Shown piece by piece: positions 61,401 through 64,000 of a stretch of DNA of 64,000 nucleotides; position 1 is the stretch's first letter, and each line of letters opens with the position of its first letter. Location of the stretch: NCBI RefSeq assembly GCF_049747295.1, contig NZ_JBMHJM010000001.1:3782001-3846000 (forward strand), given 5' to 3'. The translations under genes and the position numbers were made by a program. This DNA is from Afipia sp049747295 (GTDB lineage: Bacteria; Pseudomonadota; Alphaproteobacteria; Rhizobiales; Xanthobacteraceae). The notes beneath the pieces are model-generated. The model was not told the DNA's origin. It made no database searches and worked only from the letters and a program-made list of their open reading frames with translations.

Positions 61401-62357
61401 AATGTCAACGACAACTATATCGGCGGTGGGACCGGTCAGAACCTTCCGTTGGCCGACACCTTCAACATCCATCAAACGCTGATTGATTTGGGTAGCGGCA
61501 GCGACAACATCACGACCGGCTGGAACCATCTCGCGACTGATCCGACGACTTACCGCGGCGGAGAGAATGGCAGTACCACCGACACGATACGCGTCGTTTT
61601 CACCGGCGATCAGTTGAATGAGATCCTCAACAACGCGACCCAGCGGGACAACTTGCGGAGCTTCCTCACCGATCCAGATCATCATGATCTCGATCTGAGC
61701 GGTTCGTCATGGCACGCCAAGGCGGATCAGTTTGAGAGCGCCAACCTCGGTCTCGCAGCGCCGGATCCGACGGAAGGACAGAATAACTATCTCGATCTTG
61801 CCACCTGGAAAGCACTTCCGACTGCCGTTGGCAGCGGAACGACCGGTGCGGACCTCATGGTCGGCACGGCGGCTGGACAGACGCTTGAGGGCCTCGGTGG
61901 CAATGACGTGCTGGCCGCCTACCACGGTGGCTCCAACACTCTGAACGGCGGTTCGGGCAACGATCTGCTGCTTGGGGGAGATGGCAACGACATCCTCAAC
62001 GGCGGTCAAGGGAATGACATCCTTTCCGGCGGCAAGGGGGCAGATACCTTCAAGGCCGATCTCGGCGCGCAAGGCACCGGTCATCAGGATACGATCGTCG
62101 ACTACAACTTCAGCGAGGGTGACAAGCTCGATCTGTCGTCCTTACTGGATGCCGCTTTCGACCCTGGCGATAACATCAATTCCTTCGTCAAGGTGTCGGT
62201 GTCAGGTGATGATCTGCTTGTCCGGGTGAATACATCAGGCAACGGCAATTTCACCGATGCGCAGAATACGTTCTTGCTTGCCGGTGCTCACACGAGTGGT
62301 GGCGGCGATCCGATCAAGATCTACTTCGATGGTCACGATCACGTGGTGACCGGCTAA
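46404..62357 (+). CDS. Giant T1SS-143/DUF5801-repeat adhesin with VWA domain and RTX C-terminus (5317 aa), LapA/BapA-like
   Basis: The ATG at 46404 is preceded by TGAGGCATTGG. Residues ~1-120 form an N-terminal module ending in a PAAG site (122-125). Most of ~200-4030 is a series of ~130-250-residue units of the DUF5801/T1SS-143 type. Each unit has L-D-E-D-x-L or a variant, then GADG or GSDG, and ends T-D-G-D-G-D-x-x-S-x-x-x-x-I-x-I-x-D-D. Four beta-sandwich inserts lie near 780-950, 1497-1690, 2915-3079 and 4349-4517. A VWA domain (ILVIDLSASMDDNSG) covers ~4031-4210. Cadherin-like units follow, and RTX nonapeptides occupy ~5147-5215 before the secretion signal. It is probably exported by the neighbouring ABC/HlyD pair and works in surface attachment and biofilm. 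Confidence 0.92.
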   Translation: MNGPFQVAQANTATQTPGKPPARIVKVTKPFGDQSVVVPLSYDGSVKADLSSIAGENITLVHIGEKLIILFDNKSTVTLEPFFDANGAPLNELTVEVSPGRDLTGAEFAALFPVTEDRSILPAAGDGNGSGAQASGANFTSVTVDPLAAGNPIDLLGQEDLPSFTINTLLRQNDFINGIPSARLTGVVALDEDEIPGLPGNPGGDGDINAPHTFSGTLNASFGLDGPGNIVFGTATQVINGITFTFTWNDATHTLTANDGHGDVFKVVVDPTSGDYTVTLVGPLHHHTDALADNTETSDIFNLPYTVTDSNGTTATSTLSLEINDDTPVAHDSAPTNTSTGEAEGEEGGNGEIQFATIDDEGQAQGNTGGDLNGNKNGDTDGETTSVSGKLDIAPGADGLKAVAFTGSDGQPHVAVVGADGAAPQVIFVDPGTGIGTPETVKLVWQADVNGGGKLIGITDNHFTVEHPAFTLTVDAEGNYTFDVSAPFVHPSTTDGSEGTQIGWEDNIRIEFSYTATDGDGDKSSATLTFNIDDDTPTVVVTTERGSEGQQEHGLLVSLDESIGGDRGANGAPDGDRDVTGNTLPDPTGHDPIGKVSTAAGEGETRGGLESLFNVSIHAGADGVASADGGKAITYSYTFSLTGGGEGQGAGVETTLKVTGHEGSIYLFQEDATHIVGRIGGPEGDIAIRITLDHSDSLSGGQLVVEQYMPIDHGADGNDFDSTQLLQLSGGASLGVTLTTTVTDGDGDKATDSATVVLANNDTSSIGFQDDGPAALEISVANGAGNGLFFGGFTPNNDQWGAGSGINTTGEAEGWHIGPATLNGATNVQLERVGDGYRGADSPTDSVMVDMEATPGNLKLTQDISGLSAGTHHLTFEIGAASDADAGSAKLEVFWNGVSLGIYTPQPGVMQTISIDVTAINGNNQLTFEEVGTAGDNTGTFLANVKLGGLVIIDETQGIDPGSDDVDASQVSALFASVQGLKGSDPDMGGQPQYAHGKDPVIVLGTPDYGTDGAGSVKVELGVSAPTGVDSGLMTTDGKEIYLFAENGLVVGRYDSDGDHTADTAAFALHIGADGTLSIVQYVSLHHPDTGSNDEGIYLKPGTVQAVVTVTDGDGDHATSSTDISGTVRFEDDGPSISGGQRDWTFDEDRLANGNDAFDNPQDADRFEVSNKALGVHWGADGAKALSFVTTGEHLSTDAHPTITVTNDSGAAVSAPLSSGGVALTYEITSDGHGGEILTAYKGTDHSPTNVIFTLSLDPNGDPSGAFSFELKGPLDHPFGDNNDSKLNLNFGFSAADGDGDTASSSITIRVTDDVPVVASGGQRDWTLDEDVLPHGNDASDNPADTNDYTAINDKPLGISWGSDGAKALTLAASDAEHPTITITDKNGTPVAGGLTSGGVALTYEITPDGHGGEVLTAYKGSDHSPSNVIFTLSLDPNGDPSGAFSFELKGALDHPTGDGQNTLNLNFGITATDGDGDTASSSITIRVTDDVPVVASNGTEYITNGDFHDGNWSTPAWWGSSATDVPGWSISGDPSLPPTNGIQFERPVDGYLGLHSSTGGDMIDMGGSPGNYDLTQQIGANGSPHLVAGQQYVLELEVGAPFPSTAKMEVWWNNTLIGVIDTNVSSGQMEKFAFIVTGSGNPATDQLTFKEVGEGTAPIDGTFNGQPLQGEGYHGTYIANVKMFALNGVVDEDALNNSQAHGIGDSQPGDGPDGTAVGGNVTVGGTLGVKWGSDESDVNDVNGIQDGANSALTGRSLTFTDANVSVLGVNSLTSNGEAVHFALTDNNTKLVGYVDNGDGHYGNGDRLVLDVTLSDDDSGSFKFTLHDNLDHAPGASENDIALQFNFTATDSDGDSAKGTFAVGVDDDLPILVNGGAVSVSVNENDILTQWSVGTDANIFDAGPAKVTGTLAGAVKFGADGPGHGGFAFADKATVLAYMESLHLYSKQTALPENGKELTYTLVGNVLTANEPGPQGNPVFTLTLNPDGSFEFRLYDELVHVAGGDTNTDLRSGDTGSISGIDFGHIIVATDGDGDSVTLDGGFQIKIVDDVPEVSISRTFLGVVQHDETPGVQFLEDTNDAAVKAIFTGAGGVVNPGDDPHVSGSGAIGYAHSLLPLVNTAVRVGADAPAASQTLSLQLIDGSTGKPATDGFERDSGLTTTDHHKIILSKEGDLIVGRVDADGNGHVDQTDVAAFAIHIDQDGGVSIVQYLSLSHPDTSSSDENVDLNGLIAAQVSVTDSDGDTATDYVNIGDKIRFGDDGPTAVNDSQKSVTEGGSAISGNVMANDTEGSDGATVTKVHVDGHDYSVPQNGSATTVTTSLGVYTFDNHGNWTFTANSNLNNANGVDASFTYTLTDGDGDTDSAKQTINVKDGAKPTVSSDITIALDEEALGNANATGTNPSSTAEQDSSHSLNFTSGSDNIQSIAFAAGTNGITTNVDGISGKDIVWTRVDDTHLIGKIGGIDAISVELTVTGGLPDPAGGNTSAVSIKATLLDNFPHPNGHDENTITISGIKVVATDTDGDTATGNITVTVKDDVPQVTALADKITVDEANLPSDRNPTNPPHTGVGIAQSGGGSLHINWGADNGEAKYLTFAKDEHGNVIGPDLESGGVKLLYEIQSTSDYEQLVAYKEGDTSHTPVFLVTLYESGEGTYIYTQFQSIDHSGSAADTREFNFTIVAHDADGDTVQQTLTIDVKDDIPTAGNTSLAVDEDNLSTGNADVQDGDNLANPSPVAIDGHLSFTAGADGLKSLTFETMTGAVQTTGGAAITMGHVALSYVWIGNTLWATTDAGHPSDANSAFKVTITDASTGAYTFTLLHAVDHPLTDDSAAAPDKMSFEDNLDINLTFTVTDGDNDSKSTGTLSINIDDDSPVIGSPEDKLTSEVGLTQTTPATAHGSLDIHFGADGPGTPGAPANHGTPHTIDFNDAVNGPLPGNQYTHDGFTFHTDQGIANVVDNLGVQHGIQLYGSAITIENGGQPFTITQMDLGIYGTSNKVEADNLRLTGVDANTHETIVVIFNVGALINLGDPAATFHAAGTAFDNVSLSSLKIEPINGWSENNTLNLNGSVVVDNVVLNTGSAPLTHGAVSFTDLDTAVHNVTIENSNHQHVDPATLTSHGQEVHYALLDSMTLVGYTGDSAPTAIDGANVVFSVKLSQDSNNPNGAYDFTLRQPLDDLPSGEVSDLNVTFGFTAKDGDGDAVNGHFTVDVKDDVPHAMSETQTVAEGASIEGKLAFDGGADGATVTHIGGVQLTFDPADHGYSQSIHIDGGSIKVKADGSYVFTADEAVHNTDGAAVDAHTTYTVTDSDGDPSTADIHIGVTDANKPTAGESAATVDDDGLSGSNPVQAQGDGDIDANHNDATDDHNEAVFTGTLAGTMGKDGAGAFSFTDGDGNIGGEKVVYTWSSDTHTLIATVTESPYQSRLNTVLFTVKITDPATGDYQVTLNENVLHTAGDNAEGGDAGIQLPYTVTDSDGSTADGHLTITFNDDAPTVVADVNTVQSGDAVHGNVITDAVGHDAVGADGLGSIVWSGASSEGVLTGNHGVLKVGSDGSYTYEAFANNPGQDSFSYTITDRDGDTSQTTLTITVSDGSPHLVATTAEVDEAALDTTKDIRPGDAPDDIQASTHTGSNPTSDAETVSGSLTLGDADTPHVTSITGSGAAQNVGGGSITVDGAYGVLQIDADGHYTYTLTSNDPHHSSQGTGTDQQKDLFSYTVTDSHGNTSTSTITIDIKDDVPHATAGDPLSFAETAGPQNGTLDFVAGADGATVTHVKLPGSSEFVDISTWASDGHGGYTKDVTGVGAYTFHGDGSWTFDPENNSSTGNIDGSFTYRVTDGDGDISEATQTVTVTNANSLPTAGTATASVDDDGLPHGNPGDASNGDVTLPSPENVAHGLLPHNYKADGPADSDPIGFAPMEGQHGTVGTESVTYHWDADSHTLTATSEDRGDIFKIVVDESAGQGEDNYELTLLQPVLHDDGGGENDATVQLTYQVKDSSDDTTEGTLTVTFNDDTPVAHDQTASVTEGSTPTLNAILVIDLSASMDDNSGVQGLTRLELMQQAVTNYLHSSGVHFNEIVIYTFNNGAHYEGTFTNVQDAINEVNSYDSGDLVAATKYDTTAQQVATHFQDNVHLTEADQTHLLFLSDGDPTGGSAVDTQTEKSNWQNFLNDAGVDKVYAVGFGGIDDTSFLNPMAPRSGDQAIAVEDPDQLAATLEGSLPSEISGNILSGQDSTVGTIDDISFGADGGHIHSIKVGDVTYTYDPETGNISASDGHSVAQHTPELTATTSLGGTLEFNFHTGAWEYSAPPNGVTETTDEKFTYQIVDGDGDSASATLTVTVVDVPNQPPVLHLNEPGTSGNVSDNFSSSKYNGGSGWSGSWAESDDGGGSNGGVSSGDIRITGNSGNERLRFGDNDDDNNSGGAASISRDVDLTGATSAKLTFSVVQDGADSGEDLIIEAWNGATWQEIGRVLGSASNGTTNFDIDLTAAQIGPDSSVRFRMETGLEEDEFYYIDNVNIAYTKVTTSVDHVGSFTENGDAISIAPAGPTITDTDDSTMQSAKIVLTDAKAGDVLAVGGLPTGIHYSIDTSVAGQITVNLSGHASLADYQSAIKAVTYQNTSDNPGSDDRAIHVTVTDDHGNASNVATTTVHVTPTNDAPTTNDVSVSASEGASSVAISLTGGDVDGTVNSFKISGLPSGVTLYSDAALQHAIGNGDTISASNNSATVYFKPASSDDTAGTSFKYAAVDNNGTQDGSPATATVSITPVNDAPSGTDNEIVLSPGGSKTFSAADFGFSDTHDSPANELKSVIITTVPSDGTLKLNGITVVAGQEIAADKISGLKFTAGFGDIGDNYASFTFQVKDNGGTNNGGVDTDPTPNTITFDVNTAPVIWAPAAFNFGPASTNNADMVTKLNLLKFADAGSDTAAMTVTLQTNDGSARFLATGNSDVTVGGNNTTSMTLTGTLAAINAFIADNHLTYDLNNDSSDKITVTITDNHGASDTATINVNDNYIGGGTGQNLPLADTFNIHQTLIDLGSGSDNITTGWNHLATDPTTYRGGENGSTTDTIRVVFTGDQLNEILNNATQRDNLRSFLTDPDHHDLDLSGSSWHAKADQFESANLGLAAPDPTEGQNNYLDLATWKALPTAVGSGTTGADLMVGTAAGQTLEGLGGNDVLAAYHGGSNTLNGGSGNDLLLGGDGNDILNGGQGNDILSGGKGADTFKADLGAQGTGHQDTIVDYNFSEGDKLDLSSLLDAAFDPGDNINSFVKVSVSGDDLLVRVNTSGNGNFTDAQNTFLLAGAHTSGGGDPIKIYFDGHDHVVTG
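46767..46778 (+). other. Candidate LapG-type cleavage site (PAAG, residues 122-125)
   Basis: The codons CCG GCG GCG GGC lie at the end of the N-terminal module and just before a Gly/Ser-rich linker (GDGNGSGAQASG). LapG proteases cleave at (T/A/P)-A-A-G within roughly residues 70-150 of LapA-like adhesins. The position and context fit this rule. A BTLCP/LapG-family gene is encoded at 63159-64000. Confidence 0.6.
49816..50895 (+). repeat. Two tandem near-identical units in the giant adhesin gene
   Basis: Two units of about 546 bases start near 49818 and 50364. They share GGQRDWT(F/L)DED, then a SPTNVIF or SPSNVIF block, SLDPNGDPSGAFSFELKG and TASSSITIRVTDD with very similar DNA. This is the most recent-looking duplication in the gene and a possible site of length variation. 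Confidence 0.75.
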
Positions 62358-62377
62358 GCCGCAAGACAACAACATCA

Positions 62378-62409
62378 AAAGCCCGCCGGATCATTCCGGC
62401 GGGCTTTTT
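62378..62409 (+). terminator. Rho-independent terminator after the giant adhesin gene
   Basis: AAAGCCCGCCGGA and TCCGGCGGGCTTT form a 13-pair stem with loop TCAT, followed by TTC. It lies 21 bases past the stop. Confidence 0.9.
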
Positions 62410-62482
62410 CTTTGAGAGAGTCGTGAGGCCGTCCTTCCCGCGGCTGCTTTCGTGATCGTGGTCGATCGCCTGCTGCGGCCGC

Positions 62483-62944
62483 TCAAATCTCCTGCGCCGG
62501 CGGTTCGCTGATCAGAATCTTGATGCGCTGTGTTTCGGCGGGGATCCCCGGATATCGGACTTCGATCGTCACGGCATCGACGCCCGTGAAACCCGGTTTC
62601 GAGCGATAGAACGCAACGCGGCCTGGGACTTCCAGCGCAACGCAGTGCTTGTAATTCGTTCCGCTGATCCTGCCGCGCTTGACCGTGACGGTGCCGTGCG
62701 TTGGTTTGGAAATGACGCGGATCGCGGGCAGTGGCCCCGACGTGCAATCAGGTTCGAGGTTGATAAAAACCCCGATGCGGATGTCCTTTCCGGGTGGGCC
62801 CTTGGCGATGCGTTCCACAACCTGTTGGGCGACAGCGCCTGTGTTCATTCCCGCAAGAAGCCCCCAGGCGGCCAGACAGCTTGCGGCAAATGAGATCAAT
62901 GCGCGTCGTGGCCGTGCCAAAGCAAGAACCGCGTCAGTTGCCAT
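62483..62944 (-). CDS. Exported hypothetical protein (153 aa)
   Basis: A signal peptide (RRALISFAASCLAAWGLLAG, ending AVAQQ) is followed by a beta-rich domain: GPPGKDIRIGVFINLEPDCT, AIRVISKPTHGTVTVKRGRI, HCVALEVPGRVAFYRSKPGF, then DAVTIEVRYPG. The K-P-x-H-G-T-V...F-x-G-x-D-x-x-x-I-x-V pattern recalls a single cadherin-like or Ig-like beta domain. Two Cys residues may pair. I do not recognise the protein. It lies convergent to the giant adhesin and in the same direction as the protease gene upstream. Confidence 0.7.
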   Translation of the reverse strand: MATDAVLALARPRRALISFAASCLAAWGLLAGMNTGAVAQQVVERIAKGPPGKDIRIGVFINLEPDCTSGPLPAIRVISKPTHGTVTVKRGRISGTNYKHCVALEVPGRVAFYRSKPGFTGVDAVTIEVRYPGIPAETQRIKILISEPPAQEI

Positions 62945-63097
62945 CGCACGGCCTCCATATGACTTGGATCAATAACTTCAAAAATCACGCAAGTTCTCAA
63001 TCAGTCCAAAGCATAGCACGAAGCGGCGCGCCTGACATGAGGAGACGCACCGCGGATTCATCGACCGCGGCTGGCCGTCGTTAGAGGCCCGAAAAAG

Positions 63098-63124
63098 AAA
63101 GAGCCCGGCGGGCCGGGCTCTTTT
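63098..63124 (-). terminator. Terminator after the BTLCP protease gene (bidirectional)
   Basis: AAAGAGCCCGGC and GCCGGGCTCTTT form a 12-pair stem with a GG loop. The minus-strand side runs into TTTCTTTTTC, and the plus side has TTTT. It lies 35 bases past the protease stop. Confidence 0.85.
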
Positions 63125-63158
63125 GCATGACCGATTGGAGTGTCCGGTGCTCGATCCC

Positions 63159-64000
63159 TTACATAAAGATCGGCAGTGTTTCGGCCCCTGCACTCAGGCT
63201 GAGCGCGGTCTCTGGACTGTTGAATTCCGTATTTTCGATGCTGGGAGGCTGTAGCGATGCATCGCCCGCAGCGTCGGCGCTGACGCTATCGGCTGCCGGC
63301 GCGACCGCCTTGCCATCCTCCTGCGTTCGCTGGCTCAGGTAAGGCGAAGCGAACATGTTCACACCGCTGTGGTCGAGTTCGACCAACGGCGTAAAGTGCT
63401 GCAACTCGCTGTCGGCTGACAGCGCAGCATAGCGATTGTCGAGCACCGTCCACGTGCCATCGATGTGCACTGCAAGCACGGCGTGATCCTCGCGCACGGC
63501 GCGATCGCGGACCAAAAGTACGCGCAGATCCTGTTCGGCAACGCCCGCTTCACGCAGCAGCACATACTTGGCAATCGCGTAGTCCTCGCAGTCACCGCGG
63601 CCGCTGCCGAGCGAAGCCAGCGGCGAGGACCAGACGTCGATCGCGGCATGCTGGATGAGATCGCGCGTGTAGCGGATCGCGGTGTTGATCAGCCGATTGG
63701 CGGCCTCGATGCGCGCCTTGCCCTCGCGGCCGCGCACGTCATCTACCATCAAAGAGAATTTGCGCGCCGCTTCACTGCACGTGGCGCCGTCGGTTTTACA
63801 ATTTGCAGCGTCGCGCATGTCAGCTGCGATGTCGCTCTGGACCGAGCGCCACTTGCGCCACAGCACGCCTTCCGGCGCGCGGAACGTGAACAGGCCAAAC
63901 GGCTCGTTCGTGGTTTTTGGACGTTCCACGGTGATCATGTCGCCCGGGGCATCGGACACCACGTCATCTGTCGTGATGGACGCGAGGCGAACCGTTGGCA
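63159..64000 (-). CDS. Transglutaminase-like cysteine protease, BTLCP/LapG family (5' end outside the window)
   Basis: The frame is open from the window edge at 64000 to a stop at 63159, so the start and expected signal peptide are missing; a GTG at 63962 is only an internal codon. The catalytic Cys is in GSGRGDCEDYAIAKYVLLRE, the His in VREDHAVLAVHIDG and the Asp in TVLDNRYAALSAD. Residues before it (PFGLFTFRAPEGVLWRKWRS) and the LVDDVRGREGKARIEAANR type of segment fit PF06035. In Pseudomonas, LapG cleaves the adhesin LapA near its N-terminus under control of LapD and c-di-GMP. Nearby lies a giant adhesin with a matching PAAG site. The C-terminal ~60 residues are an Ala/Ser-rich extension. 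The LapG role is an inference. Confidence 0.85.
   Translation of the reverse strand, partial: PTVRLASITTDDVVSDAPGDMITVERPKTTNEPFGLFTFRAPEGVLWRKWRSVQSDIAADMRDAANCKTDGATCSEAARKFSLMVDDVRGREGKARIEAANRLINTAIRYTRDLIQHAAIDVWSSPLASLGSGRGDCEDYAIAKYVLLREAGVAEQDLRVLLVRDRAVREDHAVLAVHIDGTWTVLDNRYAALSADSELQHFTPLVELDHSGVNMFASPYLSQRTQEDGKAVAPAADSVSADAAGDASLQPPSIENTEFNSPETALSLSAGAETLPIFM

Overview
The window looks like a chromosomal segment of an alphaproteobacterium, most likely Nitrobacteraceae (Bradyrhizobium/Afipia/Rhodopseudomonas-like). The basis is the GC-rich codon use, a napEDABC operon of rhizobial layout, PRC-barrel, DUF1275 and BTLCP-family proteins, and many small proteins of a rhizobial type. 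The genus is an inference from family resemblance; no search was run.

Layout. (1) 1-6.5 kb, host: the start of a serine hydrolase gene (minus), a 37-residue membrane peptide, an exported PRC-barrel protein, a small conserved protein, then napE-napD-napA-napB-napC for periplasmic nitrate reduction. (2) 6.69-28.93 kb: a tRNA-Thr(TGT) gene whose last 61 bases are repeated exactly at 28867-28927. These direct repeats frame a ~22.2 kb integrated element with a tyrosine integrase next to the tRNA. It carries phage tail genes, an endolysin and a holin/spanin-like lysis set, but no terminase, portal, capsid or repressor that I can see, and at least two places where gene fragments from opposite strands collide. 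I read it as a deleted prophage that has kept cargo. The cargo is a flippase-like/O-antigen-ligase fusion coupled to a 34-residue membrane peptide, an unrecognised soluble-plus-membrane two-gene unit with its own terminator, a run of tiny DNA-binding and zinc-finger genes, and a DUF1275 membrane protein. (3) 29-32.6 kb, host: two exported Pro/Tyr/Gly-rich proteins, rlmB, tRNA-Tyr, a PepSY protein and a 0.7 kb non-coding stretch with perfect palindromes. (4) 32.7-64 kb, surface-adhesion region: a 3057-residue RTX protein, a type I secretion ABC transporter and membrane fusion protein, small exported proteins, a 5317-residue DUF5801/T1SS-143-repeat RTX giant with a VWA domain, a small exported protein, and the truncated gene of a BTLCP/LapG-like cysteine protease.

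How it fits together. The ABC/HlyD pair lies between two giant RTX substrates and probably exports both; no outer-membrane TolC partner is in the window. The giant carries a PAAG tetrapeptide at residues 122-125, matching the LapG target pattern, and a LapG-family protease gene lies about 0.8 kb past its end. This suggests a Lap-type adhesin whose retention at the surface is controlled by proteolysis. The nap operon gives periplasmic nitrate reduction, and the prophage cargo suggests altered surface polysaccharide and possibly phage exclusion.
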